64,000 bases of DNA from JAXGQD01 sp040766665. GTDB lineage: Bacteria > Bacillota > Clostridia > Saccharofermentanales > Fastidiosipilaceae. Positions 1-8,302 of this stretch are shown piece by piece (positions within the stretch are counted from its first letter, which is position 1; each line of letters begins with the position of its first letter). The notes under the pieces are model-generated. The model was not told the origin of the DNA. It searched no databases and was given only the letters and a program-made list of their open reading frames with translations. The stretch spans positions 372,001 to 436,000 of the forward strand of contig JAXGQD010000001.1 in assembly GCA_040766665.1 (NCBI GenBank), given 5' to 3'. The position numbers and the translations under genes are program-made.

Positions 1-173
1 CGACACAAAGCCCGTTTGGCCTCAGTGGCCTCATTTTAATACCTGTCGTGACCTTCCTGGTCAACGCAGCGTTTACGGTTTTTGCGGTTATTGCAGCGGT
101 CAACGCCTATAAATACAACGAATATGAGATCCCTTTGGTCGGAAAACTGGCACGCAAATGGGGAAAATTCTAA
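1..173 (+). CDS. DUF4870/Tic20-like membrane protein, C-terminal end only
   Basis: Only the last 56 codons are inside the window; the frame runs in from the left edge and ends at TAA 171-173. The visible part has one hydrophobic helix (GLSGLILIPVVTFLVNAAF and onward), followed by a short tail with EYEIPLVGKLARKWGKF. A helix followed by 'Y-x-I-P-L-x-G-K' is typical of the end of the DUF4870 (Tic20-like) small membrane proteins, whose function is unknown. A hairpin terminator lies 25 bp downstream, so this is the last gene of its transcript. The family call rests on a short tail. Confidence 0.6.
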   Translation, partial: TQSPFGLSGLILIPVVTFLVNAAFTVFAVIAAVNAYKYNEYEIPLVGKLARKWGKF

Positions 174-197
174 ATTAAGAGATTGCTATCATCTGAA

Positions 198-222
198 ATG
201 GGCACCTACGGGTGCCTATTTT
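198..222 (+). terminator. Rho-independent terminator after DUF4870 gene
   Basis: The stem GGGCACC/GGTGCCT with a TACG loop is followed by a short T-run (TATTTT). It lies immediately downstream of the DUF4870 stop codon. Confidence 0.65.
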
Positions 223-388
223 AGTGGCAAAATCCACCCTCTAAAACGCTTTTATTTGTGAACTCGGCGGCATACTGTTGCAACAATGTCACGCTCCTGT
301 CAGATAAAGCTGTTAAAATCAGGCCAATCGCTCAAGCCAAAGAAAAGCAATAAAGCAGACTACACCGGCTTGACAGAGGGAGAAACAT

Positions 389-889
389 TTGAAGAAGCTA
401 CTGACGATATTTGTCATCCTCTTGTTGGGTTTTGCCGCGCTGGTCTATACCCAAAAAAGAAACGAAGGAAAAAGCACTCCATCGCTTAGCACCCGTATGC
501 AAACGGAGCATTCTTACATAGAAACGGAAGCGACAACACAAGCTGAAACGGAAACAGAGACCGCAACGCGAGAAACGAGCTGGCCGGAATTACCCAGCGA
601 GACCGAAACAAGCCATGCAAGCACGGAAGAGAGCATAAGTCCTGAGGAGGAGGCGAAACTGGAAGGGATACTGCCTGAGCTGGGTGTCCTGGAACGACTG
701 ATATTGGTCCCCCAACTTATCGATGTGGTCGAAAATGGTAAAGAAATCCCGGATCTCGTTGTTGAGCTCTTTAAACAGAAGGATATCAATCTGGGTGATG
801 CTCCGGGCGAGACCTACAAAGAGCAACTGCAGTATTATATTGATAACTACAAAGAAGAAATCCTGGAGTGGCTGAAATCGCAGGAGTAA
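389..889 (+). CDS. Small exported or membrane-anchored protein of unknown function
   Basis: 166 aa. The start is TTG, chosen because AGAGGGAG lies 7 nt upstream and the N-terminus is then a good signal or anchor (MKKLLTIFVILLLGFAALVY). Residues 25-90 are a low-complexity Thr/Glu/Ser linker (repeated TET). The C-terminal 75 residues are acidic and predicted helical. There is no Cys lipobox, so it is either secreted or held by the uncleaved N-terminal helix. I do not recognise a family. The next gene is also an exported protein, so both may act at the cell surface. A competing frame at 286-489 has no ribosome-binding site and was rejected. Confidence 0.6.
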   Translation: MKKLLTIFVILLLGFAALVYTQKRNEGKSTPSLSTRMQTEHSYIETEATTQAETETETATRETSWPELPSETETSHASTEESISPEEEAKLEGILPELGVLERLILVPQLIDVVENGKEIPDLVVELFKQKDINLGDAPGETYKEQLQYYIDNYKEEILEWLKSQE

Positions 890-996
890 ACAGTGCTTTC
901 GACTTGCTTGTAACCTTTTGCCCTGAACCAACGTATTAGAGTTGCTCAGCAGAAAATTTCCGGCATGAGCCGGGTGTACAAATGGAGGTAATTCAT

Positions 997-1755
997 ATGA
1001 AACGCAGCATGAAATGGGCAGCCGCCTTTTTGGGCATCGCTTTATTCGCGGTCCCGCTAATGGCTTGCAACGCAGGAGGAACAAAGAAGGTGAGCGCACT
1101 TTCAACGACAGCAGCAGAAGCGACAAGCACGAAGAATACGATTGTGACCAGCGGCGTAGGCAATACCATTATGAAGCCGGACTCAGCCGTAATCATCTTG
1201 GGCATAGTTACAGATAACGAAAAAGCAGCAGCGGCAGCGGAACAAAATGCCAAAGATATGAACAGCATCATCGATGCTCTGAAAAAGGCCGGTGTGAAGG
1301 AGGACAGTATAGAGACTTCCGGTTACAACATCAATATGGTCTATGACTACAGCGGCATGACCCCTAAGGCGAACGGTTACCAAGTCAGAAACTCCCTTAG
1401 TGTGAAACTGGACGATGTGGACAAAGTTTCTGAAATCCTTGACACAGCAGTTGCCGCAGGTGCGAACGAAGTACAAAGTGTGCAGTTCACGGCAAAAGAC
1501 AGCAAAGAACAGTATGACAAAGCTTTGGAAGCCGCCGTGGCTGATGCTAAAGCTAAAGCGGAAGTGCTCGCCAAAGCGGCCGGAATCAAAGGTAATCTGG
1601 TAGTGAGCAATATTACCGAAGCTTCCTACAACAACTATTCACCCTATGCCGAGTATTCAAAAGTGGCGGCAGCCGATGGCGCAGGGGCAACACCGATACT
1701 GCCCTCTAATCTGACCATCAATGCCGGGGTTACTGTGACCTTCACTTTTAACTAA
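997..1755 (+). CDS. SIMPL (DUF541) domain lipoprotein
   Basis: 252 aa, starting at ATG 997. The in-frame ATG at 982 is rejected because it contains the Shine-Dalgarno sequence (GGAGG) of the later start. Residues 1-22 form a lipoprotein signal peptide with lipobox LMAC, so the mature protein is lipid-anchored on the outside of the membrane. The rest matches the SIMPL/DUF541 fold: a start like 'VTSGVGNTIMKPDSAVI', the 'IETSGYNI' segment, a central helical region with AVADAKAKAEVLAKAAG, and a C-terminal beta strand 'GVTVTFTF'. SIMPL proteins are common cell-envelope proteins; several relate to outer-surface stress or channel assembly, but no reaction is established. It is followed by a strong terminator, so it is probably monocistronic or the end of a two-gene unit. 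Confidence 0.85.
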   Translation: MKRSMKWAAAFLGIALFAVPLMACNAGGTKKVSALSTTAAEATSTKNTIVTSGVGNTIMKPDSAVIILGIVTDNEKAAAAAEQNAKDMNSIIDALKKAGVKEDSIETSGYNINMVYDYSGMTPKANGYQVRNSLSVKLDDVDKVSEILDTAVAAGANEVQSVQFTAKDSKEQYDKALEAAVADAKAKAEVLAKAAGIKGNLVVSNITEASYNNYSPYAEYSKVAAADGAGATPILPSNLTINAGVTVTFTFN

Positions 1756-1792
1756 GCGCTAATTTAATTCGAGATGTAATTCACAATATTTC

Positions 1793-1826
1793 GGGGATGT
1801 CTCAAGATGGAGACGTCCCCTTTTTG
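1793..1826 (+). terminator. Rho-independent terminator after SIMPL gene
   Basis: The stem GGGGATGTCTC/GAGACGTCCCC (one G-T wobble) is closed by a short loop and followed by TTTTT. Confidence 0.85.
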
Positions 1827-1871
1827 TGGGTTCAACTTTAGTTTGTCGTATTGGGTGCGAGCGGCTTATTC

Positions 1872-2030
1872 GATGCTGTTTGGCAAAAATGACGGCTACG
1901 CGGGATTTTATTTAGATTTACAAGCCAGTTCACTATAAGAGAGGGTTTTTTCCGACAAAAATGGCGGCTATGCAGGGAAACATTACAATATGCTAATGCA
2001 TCCCTGTCATTTTTGCCGCGAAACAGCATC
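1872..2030. repeat. Palindromic repeat region in a 500-bp intergenic gap
   Basis: The 1756-2259 gap has no credible gene. Three related copies of a roughly 25-bp word occur. At 1872-1905 it reads GATGCTGTTTGGCAAAAATG and then ACGGCTACGCGGGA. At 1953-1977 it is CGACAAAAATGGCGGCTATG and then CAGGGA. At 2001-2030 it is inverted, ending GCGAAACAGCATC. The first and last copies form a 159-bp element bounded by inverted repeats. It resembles a small non-coding palindromic element (MITE/REP-like) and could fold into a long hairpin. No transposase is attached. Confidence 0.55.
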
Positions 2031-2259
2031 TTTGGATATGAAACAACCTCTAATATTAGAATTCTCTAATGCACAGCTGTAAAAATTGCCCAAAACAGGA
2101 CCGTTTAAACCGGAAAACTTTCTCTGATATTCAGCTAAATCAGTTAGCTAAGGCTAATGCGCTTTAGGCTTGTTTCTGGTAAAATTAAACAAAAGCAATA
2201 GATAATTATAAGTATATATTGTTAAAAATGTTTATCGATTCATTAAGGAGGGATTTCCG

Positions 2260-2712
2260 GTGAATAAACAAGAAGTGATGCAGCAGATTGAAACGCTTTT
2301 GGATGAAAGCAAGGCGGCGGTGTTGGCCACCGTCTCCGCTGACGGGAAACCACATATGCGGTGGATGACCCCTTTTGTACTGAGTCGTTGGCCGGATGTG
2401 GTTTTTGCCATTACTTCTCCGACGTTTCCGAAAATATTGGACTTAGGAGAGGGCAATCAGGTTGAGTGGTTGGTCCAAAGCAAATCGCTGGACCGCATTA
2501 TTAATATCCGAGGGGCGATTAATGTCCAGGAGAACCCCTCACTGAAAGCACAGATTATGGAAGCCTTGGGACATCGTTTTGCCATGTTTTGGAAAGTGAA
2601 TGACGGTGGTACCGACTTCGTGGTCTTGGAGACAGTTGTAGACGAAGTCAGCCTTTTCACACCCATGAAAGGCGTTCGCGAACATGTCGATTTTAGGCAG
2701 AGAGGGGTATGA
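2260..2712 (+). CDS. Pyridoxamine 5'-phosphate oxidase-like flavin-binding protein
   Basis: 150 aa, starting at GTG 2260 with a strong AAGGAGGG 8 nt upstream. The sequence begins with a helix and then the split-barrel pattern seen in general stress protein 26/PNPOx-like proteins: 'KAAVLATVSADGKPHMRWM', a hydrophobic strand, then 'GNQVEWLVQS' and an acidic tail. These small proteins usually bind FMN, F420 or heme-like cofactors. The exact substrate is unknown, and true PdxH activity is unlikely given the short length. Its stop codon is one base before the E1alpha start (2714), so it may be co-transcribed with the dehydrogenase operon. Confidence 0.75.
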   Translation: MNKQEVMQQIETLLDESKAAVLATVSADGKPHMRWMTPFVLSRWPDVVFAITSPTFPKILDLGEGNQVEWLVQSKSLDRIINIRGAINVQENPSLKAQIMEALGHRFAMFWKVNDGGTDFVVLETVVDEVSLFTPMKGVREHVDFRQRGV

Positions 2713-2713
2713 G

Positions 2714-3694
2714 ATGAGCATCGAAACAAGCTTGCATGAATACGATAAAGAATTCTTGCTCGGCATGCTCGAGCAAATGCTATTGATTCGACACTTTGAA
2801 GAAAAATCGGCTCAGATGTATGGTCTGCAAAAAATCCGCGGCTTCCTGCACCTCTATATAGGTCAAGAGGCAGTGGCGGTCGGTTCGATTGCCACTTTGG
2901 ATCTGAAAAACGACTACGTACTGACGGCTTACCGTGACCACGGTCACGCCTTGGCTTGCGGGATGAGTGCTGATGCGGCCATGGCGGAGCTCTATGGCAA
3001 AATCGACGGCTGTTCGCGCGGCAAGGGCGGCTCCATGCACTTTTTCGACGCGGAGCAACACATGCTCGGCGGAAACGGCATAGTCGGCGGCCACATTCCG
3101 GTGGCGACCGGTGTGGCTTATAAAATCAAGTATTTGCAAGAAGAGGGTGTGGTCCTCTGTTATTTCGGCGACGGAGCCATCCATCAGGGCGCCTTTCACG
3201 AGAGCCTGAACCTGGCCAAAATCTGGGAGCTGCCCATCGTCTACATTTGTGAGAACAACCAATACGGAATGGGTACGGACTTCAGAAGGGTCTCTGCGGT
3301 ACATGATTTGTCCTCATTAGGACAGTCTTATGATATCCCGGGCAAGCAAGTCAACGGGATGGACGTGGTCGAAGTCTATGAGGCGACACATGCCGCTATT
3401 CAGGAGGCAAAAGCCGGCAAACCTCAGCTCCTGGAAGCGAAAACTTACCGCTACAAAGGGCATTCGATGAGTGATCCGGCTAAGTATCGCACCCGTGAAG
3501 AACTGGATGAGTACCGCAAACAAGACCCGATTCTCTATTTGAAATCAGGGATGCTCGAAGCGGGCTTGCTGACTGAAGAGGAGTTCAAAGCTTTGGATAA
3601 AAAGTATCGTGAGATTGCCGAAGCCTCTGCCGAGTTCGCCGAAAAAAGTGCGGAGCCCGGGCTTGAGACTTTGTATGAAGATGTTCTGGCTTAG
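2714..3694 (+). CDS. pdhA: Pyruvate-type dehydrogenase E1 component, alpha subunit
   Basis: 326 aa. The start is ATG 2714 with GAGGGG upstream; an upstream ATG (2684) lies inside the preceding gene. This thiamine-diphosphate enzyme decarboxylates a 2-oxoacid and passes the acyl group to the lipoyl arm of E2. Visible motifs are YRDHGHALACG, GKGGSMHFF and the ThDP/Mg motif GDGA (residues 152-155) ending in CENNQYG. The length (about 325) and sequence resemble mitochondrial/plastid-type PDH and acetoin dehydrogenase E1alpha rather than the 370-residue Bacillus PdhA. It is first in the E1alpha-E1beta-E2-E3 operon. Pyruvate is the likely substrate because the E2 lipoyl domain is PDH-like; acetoin is the alternative. 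Confidence 0.9.
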   Translation: MSIETSLHEYDKEFLLGMLEQMLLIRHFEEKSAQMYGLQKIRGFLHLYIGQEAVAVGSIATLDLKNDYVLTAYRDHGHALACGMSADAAMAELYGKIDGCSRGKGGSMHFFDAEQHMLGGNGIVGGHIPVATGVAYKIKYLQEEGVVLCYFGDGAIHQGAFHESLNLAKIWELPIVYICENNQYGMGTDFRRVSAVHDLSSLGQSYDIPGKQVNGMDVVEVYEATHAAIQEAKAGKPQLLEAKTYRYKGHSMSDPAKYRTREELDEYRKQDPILYLKSGMLEAGLLTEEEFKALDKKYREIAEASAEFAEKSAEPGLETLYEDVLA

Positions 3695-3735
3695 TTTTGC
3701 CAATGAGAGAAGCATGAGAACGAAGGAGGTAGGCT

Positions 3736-4713
3736 ATGCCTGAAATAACATTCCGTGAAGCAATTCGAGCAGCCATCGACGAAGAAATGGCCAGAGATGA
3801 ACGCGTCTTTTTGATTGGTGAAGAAGTTGGCCAATACAACGGCGCCTATAAAGTGAGTCAGGGTCTACTGGATAAGTACGGCCCGATGCGGGTGATGGAC
3901 AGCCCGATTGTAGAAGAAGGATTTACCGGTTTTGGAGTCGGAGCGGCTCTGGCCGGTTTGCGTCCCATCGTTGAATGGATGACCTTCAATTTTTCCTTGA
4001 TGGCCATTGACCAGGTGATCAACAACGCAGCCAAGATGCGCTATATGTCCGGGGGTCAGCTCAGTGTACCCATGGTTTTCCGTGGTCCAAATGGACCGGC
4101 CGAGTATTTGTCGTCGCAGCACTCACAAGCCTTGCAGTCGCTTTTTGCTCACATACCGGGGCTGAAGGTGATTGCACCCTCTACACCTTATGACGGCAAA
4201 GGACTCCTGAAAACGGCCATCAGGGATGAGAACCCGGTAGTCTTTTTGGAAAGTGAGCTGATGTATAACTGGAAAGGAAAGGTGCCCGATGAGGAATACC
4301 TGATTCCCTTCGGTGAGGCGGACATTAAGCGTCCCGGTAAGGATGTGACGCTTATTTCCTACGCCAAACCTGTGCGGATGGTTTTGGAGGCTGCTGCGGA
4401 ACTTGAAAAACTGGGTGTCGATGCGGAAGTCATTGATCTGCGCTCCATTCGTCCTTTGGATGAAAAGGCGCTTATCGAATCCGTGAATAAGACTCACCGC
4501 TGCGTGATTGTCGAGGAATCATGGCCTTTTGCCAGTGTCGGTTCGCATATCGCCTGGCTGATTTCGCACCAATGCTTCGATATGTTGGATGCGCCGGTGG
4601 AGCTGGTCGCTTCGGAAGAAGTGCCGATGCCGTACAACCATACTTTGGAGCTGGCTGTCCAACCCAGTATCGAAAAAATTATCACAGCGGCAAAAGCCGT
4701 ACTGTACATGTAG
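3736..4713 (+). CDS. pdhB: Pyruvate-type dehydrogenase E1 component, beta subunit
   Basis: 325 aa, with GGAGG 8 nt before ATG 3736. It is the partner of E1alpha in the heterotetrameric ThDP enzyme. The N-terminal pyrimidine-binding domain shows 'IGEEVGQYNGAYKVSQGL', 'RVMDSPIVEEGFTGFGVGAA' and the catalytic Glu region. The C-terminal transketolase-like domain shows 'VTLISYAKPV' and 'DLRSIRPLD', and then 'IVEESWPFASVGSHIAWLI', as in PdhB. It is spaced 41 bp from pdhA and 12 bp from pdhC, consistent with one transcript. No odd residues were seen. Confidence 0.92.
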   Translation: MPEITFREAIRAAIDEEMARDERVFLIGEEVGQYNGAYKVSQGLLDKYGPMRVMDSPIVEEGFTGFGVGAALAGLRPIVEWMTFNFSLMAIDQVINNAAKMRYMSGGQLSVPMVFRGPNGPAEYLSSQHSQALQSLFAHIPGLKVIAPSTPYDGKGLLKTAIRDENPVVFLESELMYNWKGKVPDEEYLIPFGEADIKRPGKDVTLISYAKPVRMVLEAAAELEKLGVDAEVIDLRSIRPLDEKALIESVNKTHRCVIVEESWPFASVGSHIAWLISHQCFDMLDAPVELVASEEVPMPYNHTLELAVQPSIEKIITAAKAVLYM

Positions 4714-4725
4714 AGGAAAAACACT

Positions 4726-6090
4726 ATGGCAGAGAAAGTATTAATGCTCGCCTTGTCCCCGACCATGGAAAAGGGGCATATTGCAGAGTGGCTGAAAAAA
4801 GAAGGAGACAGCGTTGCCAGCGGTGACGTCTTGTGCGAGGTGGAGACCGATAAAGCGACCATGGACTATGAGTCCGCTGCGAGTGGCGTACTCCTGAAAA
4901 TCGTGGCAGAAGCCGGCAGTGAGGCGGCAGTCGGAGAGCTGATAGCGATCATCGGTGAGGAGGGTGAAGATGTCTCTGCCCTCATAGCTGAAGGGGAGTC
5001 AAAATCCCCGGAAGGACCCGAAGAAGACGGAGAGGAGCCTGCTCCCAAAGCTGAAGAAGCGGACAGACCTACATCTGAGGATACTGCAAGAGAAGAGGAA
5101 ACGGCTGCAGAGGTGGCAAAAGATGCTGTAGAGCAGACGTCAGACGCCGAAACGCCGGAACAGAAGGATAGCCAGGCTAGCGCATACGCATCCGCATCTA
5201 AAGCAGAAGACGGTTTTATTAAGGCTTCGCCCTTGGCAAGAAAGCTCGCCTTACAAAAGGACTTGCGTCTGGCTGAGATCTCCGGCAGCGGCCCACGTGG
5301 TCGTGTGATTAAGGCTGACGTTGATCGAGCAGAGCAGGCGCAGGCAGAAGGTACAGGCGTTGAATTCAGTAAAGTCGCTGGTGCGAAAGAGGCAACTGTC
5401 ACTGCCACTGAGGACCGTGTGATTCCGCTCAGTCCGATGCGTAAAACCATTGCCGAGCGCCTCAGTGCATCAAAGTATTCCGCACCACATTATTACCTGA
5501 GAATTTCGCTGGAAGCGGATGCGCTACTGACCGCACACAAGAAGCTAAATGAAAAACGCGAGCAAGGCGTTTCACTGAATGCATTTCTCACCAAATTTGT
5601 TGCTGAAGCATTGAAAAAACATCCCAAGATGAATGCCACGTGGGAGGGTGATGGCATTCGCCAATTCGGTAGCATCGACCTCGGTACGGCAGTTGCCTTA
5701 AAAGACGGACTAATCACACCGGTTGTACGTAATTGTGGGGCAAAAGGCATCATCGCCATTGATGAAGAACTGAAAGTTTTGATCGAAAAAGCGCGTGCCA
5801 ATAAACTCAGTCCCGAAGAATACCAGGGTGCGACCTTTACCCTGAGCAATCTCGGTTCTTTCGGCATTGACGAATTTTCAGCCATCATCAATCCACCGGG
5901 TTCGGCCATCCTGGCCATCGGCGCGATCAAGAAAGAACTTGTGGTCCTGGAGGACGAGAGTACGGCGGTGCGCTCCATCCTGCGACTCACGCTTTCCTGC
6001 GATCATAGAGTCATTGACGGAGCGGTTGCGGCAGCGTTTTTAGCGAATCTCAAAGAGATGATTGAGTCACCCATCAGCGCTCTTTTTTGA
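4726..6090 (+). CDS. pdhC: Dihydrolipoamide acyltransferase (E2) of the dehydrogenase complex
   Basis: 454 aa. Domains in order: an N-terminal lipoyl domain (residues 1-78, 'LALSPTMEKGHIAEWLKKEG', lipoyl Lys43 in ETDKATMDYES), and a long acidic Glu/Ala/Ser linker (80-165). Then come the E1/E3-binding domain ('ASPLARKLALQKDLRLAEI', 'GSGPRGRVIKADVD', about 165-205), a second linker, and the catalytic acetyltransferase core ending in LSCDHRVIDGAV, with catalytic His near 427 and Asp near 431. It transfers the acyl group from lipoate to CoA and forms the core of the complex. The lipoyl segment is strikingly like mitochondrial/alphaproteobacterial PDH E2, which supports pyruvate as substrate. No lipoate ligase or synthase is nearby. 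Confidence 0.93.
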   Translation: MAEKVLMLALSPTMEKGHIAEWLKKEGDSVASGDVLCEVETDKATMDYESAASGVLLKIVAEAGSEAAVGELIAIIGEEGEDVSALIAEGESKSPEGPEEDGEEPAPKAEEADRPTSEDTAREEETAAEVAKDAVEQTSDAETPEQKDSQASAYASASKAEDGFIKASPLARKLALQKDLRLAEISGSGPRGRVIKADVDRAEQAQAEGTGVEFSKVAGAKEATVTATEDRVIPLSPMRKTIAERLSASKYSAPHYYLRISLEADALLTAHKKLNEKREQGVSLNAFLTKFVAEALKKHPKMNATWEGDGIRQFGSIDLGTAVALKDGLITPVVRNCGAKGIIAIDEELKVLIEKARANKLSPEEYQGATFTLSNLGSFGIDEFSAIINPPGSAILAIGAIKKELVVLEDESTAVRSILRLTLSCDHRVIDGAVAAAFLANLKEMIESPISALF

Positions 6091-6108
6091 GGAAGTAGGA
6101 GAAAAATT

Positions 6109-7506
6109 TTGGCAAGTGAAAATAAATATGATTTAGTGGTCATCGGTGCGGGTCCCGGCGGTTACGTGGGAGCGATTCGGGCGGCTCAGCTCGGGCTAAA
6201 AACCCTCATTATTGAGCGGGACAAGCCCGGCGGCGTTTGCCTGAATGTCGGGTGTATTCCATCCAAGGCACTCATTCAGCAGGCAAAAGTCTACCATTCC
6301 CTCGATAAACTCGCTGAACTGGGTATCAAGGCTGATCTCAGCCATTTTGACTACAGCAAAGTCAGCGGGAAAGCCCACGACGCAGCAGCTACCCTTTCCG
6401 AAGGCATCAGGTTTTTACTGAAAAAGAACAAGATTGATTATGTGGAAGGGGAAGTCAGAACTTTGCGGCGCGACGCAGTCGAACTGCAAGACGGGCGTGT
6501 TTACGAAGGCGCAAAGCTGCTGATTGCGACAGGTTCCAGACCGCGTGAACTGCAGGGTTTTGCTTTTGATGGCAAGCGTATTCTTTCTTCGACAGACGCT
6601 TTGCAACTGCAAGCCCTTCCGAAGAGCCTGCTGATTCTGGGTTCCGGTGCTATCGGTGTCGAATTTGCCCATCTCTTTAATCGCTTTGGTGTGGAAGTTC
6701 ATCTGGCCGAAATGCTGGAGCGTATTCTCCCTAACGAAGATGAAGAAAGTGTTACAGTCTTGGCAAAAGCCTTCAAAAAGCGTGGGGTGCAGATTTACAC
6801 TTCGACCAAAGCGCTATCTCAGCAAGAGAAAAACGGCCAGACAGAAGTCATTTTGGAAGACCATTCAGGTGAGCAAAAAGCCTTGCTTGTTGACCAAGTC
6901 CTGGTTTCGGCAGGTCGCATTCCTAATACAGATGCGCTTGACTTCGCAGACTTGGGTATTGAGTTAGATAAAGGCGGCTTTATTAAAGTTGGAGATTATT
7001 TCCAAACGGCGGCAGAAGCTGTCTACGCCATCGGCGATGTGTTACGCAGTCCCATGCTGGCCCATGTTGCTTCGAAAGAGGCAGAGATTGCGGTAGAGCA
7101 TATGGTCGGCAAAAGCCCCGCAGCAAGCCTTGATCCTCTATCCATCCCTGCCTGCACCTACTGCGAACCCCAGCTTGCGAGCTTTGGCTACAGCGAAAGC
7201 GCAGCAGAAGAAGCAGGTATAAAGTATAAAAAGCTCAGCTTCCCCTATCGCGGTATTGGCAAGGCCGTCGCCACTGACGAAGCGGAGGGCTTCATCAAAA
7301 TTTTGCTCGATGAGCAAAGCGATGAACTGATCGGTGCTCACATCGTCGGGGCAGAGGCCAGTGAGCTGATCCATGAACTACTCCTGGTGCGTACGGCGGA
7401 ACTTTTGCCCGAAGATCTCATCGTCATGATTCATGCTCACCCGACTTTAGCGGAAGGGCTGATGGAGGCGATGCGTCAGGCGCTGGACGGGTCGATACAT
7501 AGTTAG
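6109..7506 (+). CDS. lpdA: Dihydrolipoyl dehydrogenase (E3)
   Basis: 465 aa, starting at TTG 6109 with AGGAG upstream. It is a flavoprotein disulfide oxidoreductase that reoxidises dihydrolipoamide of E2 using NAD+. Motifs are the FAD-binding VVIGAGPGGYVGAIRAAQLG, redox-active disulfide Cys44-Cys49 (GGVCLNVGCIPSK), NAD-binding 'LILGSGAIGVEFAHLF', the second FAD motif 'VYAIGDV', and the C-terminal dimerisation domain with the catalytic His in HAHPTLAEG. It is full length and closes the operon. A hairpin follows 17 bp after the stop codon. Confidence 0.95.
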   Translation: MASENKYDLVVIGAGPGGYVGAIRAAQLGLKTLIIERDKPGGVCLNVGCIPSKALIQQAKVYHSLDKLAELGIKADLSHFDYSKVSGKAHDAAATLSEGIRFLLKKNKIDYVEGEVRTLRRDAVELQDGRVYEGAKLLIATGSRPRELQGFAFDGKRILSSTDALQLQALPKSLLILGSGAIGVEFAHLFNRFGVEVHLAEMLERILPNEDEESVTVLAKAFKKRGVQIYTSTKALSQQEKNGQTEVILEDHSGEQKALLVDQVLVSAGRIPNTDALDFADLGIELDKGGFIKVGDYFQTAAEAVYAIGDVLRSPMLAHVASKEAEIAVEHMVGKSPAASLDPLSIPACTYCEPQLASFGYSESAAEEAGIKYKKLSFPYRGIGKAVATDEAEGFIKILLDEQSDELIGAHIVGAEASELIHELLLVRTAELLPEDLIVMIHAHPTLAEGLMEAMRQALDGSIHS

Positions 7507-7522
7507 GAAAGTGAAAGAACAA

Positions 7523-7556
7523 AGGCTAGATTTCGCAACAAACGAAAACTTAGCCT
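7523..7556. terminator. Hairpin between convergent lpdA and hicB, possible bidirectional terminator
   Basis: AGGCTA...TTTCG pairs with CGAAA...TAGCCT around a short A-rich loop. T-runs on either side are weak, so termination efficiency is uncertain. It reaches the last codons of hicB. Confidence 0.4.
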
Positions 7557-7939
7557 AGCTTATCTTTAAGCGCTTCTTGTAGTGTCTGAGAAAAATTTAT
7601 TCCGGCCGCTTCAGCTCTCGTATTTAACCATGCGGGGATAGAGAGCGTTTTCTTGACCGCTCTATTGTTCATTTGATCTCTGACCACGGACATGTTAACT
7701 GTTACCAGTAATGGCGTTTGTTTCGCTGCAATTTTCAACTCAGAAAGGACAGAAGCTTGAGGTAATTCGTGACCGTCTTCTTCGAGTCCGAATAACCATA
7801 ACTCAAGCGCTTCTTTAGCGCTTTCAGGAACCTCGTCTAAGGTATCGGCACAGGTGTAACAACCTTCAAGATCCGGAAACCAAATATTGTAGGCCTGATT
7901 CTCATAATCGAAAATGGCAAAATACGATCTATTGTTCAT
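7550..7939 (-). CDS. hicB: HicB-family antitoxin
   Basis: 129 aa, with GGAGA 5 nt before its ATG. The N-terminal half has the partial RNase-H-like HicB fold: a strand, then 'NIWFPDLEGCYTCADTLDEV' followed by a helix with AKEALELWLFGLEEDG. The C-terminal 35 residues (VKKTLSIPAWLNTRAEAAGI, NFSQTLQEALKDKLG) form a ribbon-helix-helix DNA-binding domain. In HicAB modules this protein neutralises HicA and represses its own promoter. It lies 29 bp downstream of hicA, in the usual toxin-first order. The promoter/operator upstream of hicA carries a palindrome that fits RHH binding. Confidence 0.88.
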   Translation of the reverse strand: MNNRSYFAIFDYENQAYNIWFPDLEGCYTCADTLDEVPESAKEALELWLFGLEEDGHELPQASVLSELKIAAKQTPLLVTVNMSVVRDQMNNRAVKKTLSIPAWLNTRAEAAGINFSQTLQEALKDKLG

Positions 7940-7968
7940 GATTTCTCCAACACTGCTTAATCTGATTA

Positions 7969-8157
7969 TTATGTCAGCTTGACACCTGACTGCTTTTCGA
8001 TGCTTTTTAGAGTCTTAAGAGGAATGGATTTTCTGGGATGTGGTACCGTGCAAGTTCCTTCTTTGTCAGCATGGTGAAAATGGTAATGGCTTCCTCTGAT
8101 TCTCACTATGTACCAACCATCTTTTTGAAGTCTTCTGATAACGATGCGGGATTCCAC
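7969..8157 (-). CDS. hicA: HicA-family mRNA interferase toxin
   Basis: 62 aa from GTG 8157, preferred over an upstream TTG at 8172 because the protein then begins like other HicA proteins and GAGG lies about 8 nt upstream. HicA folds as a double-stranded RNA-binding-like domain and cleaves mRNA. The family core is intact: 'IRRLQKDGWYIVRIRGSHYH' with the catalytic His in GSHYHF, then 'TVPHPRKSIPLKTLKSIEKQ'. It is the first gene of the hicAB pair. Confidence 0.87.
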   Translation of the reverse strand: MESRIVIRRLQKDGWYIVRIRGSHYHFHHADKEGTCTVPHPRKSIPLKTLKSIEKQSGVKLT

Positions 8158-8181
8158 GAAAGCAAACCTCAAACAATCTAT

Positions 8182-8210
8182 ATATTACGTATTATGATAC
8201 GTAAATTCAA
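8182..8210 (-). promoter_or_regulatory. hicAB promoter with embedded operator palindrome
   Basis: Read on the minus strand: -35 TTGAAT, a 17-bp spacer, -10 TAATAT. The inverted repeat TACGTAT-4 nt-ATACGTA (8186-8203) lies across the spacer and the -10 element. This is the position expected for HicB/HicAB autorepression. The binding itself is inferred. Confidence 0.65.
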
Positions 8211-8302
8211 GTGGGCGAATCTTTGATAAATGATATAGAAATTAAGTATCAAAAAATTATTGAAATAATGATGATATTTCGCGATTTGGGTAAAAAACTA
8301 AA

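Noticed and set aside
286..489. 67-codon open frame overlapping the small exported protein
   Set aside because: No ribosome-binding site, no recognisable pattern, and it conflicts with the better-supported frame at 389 that has an RBS and signal sequence.
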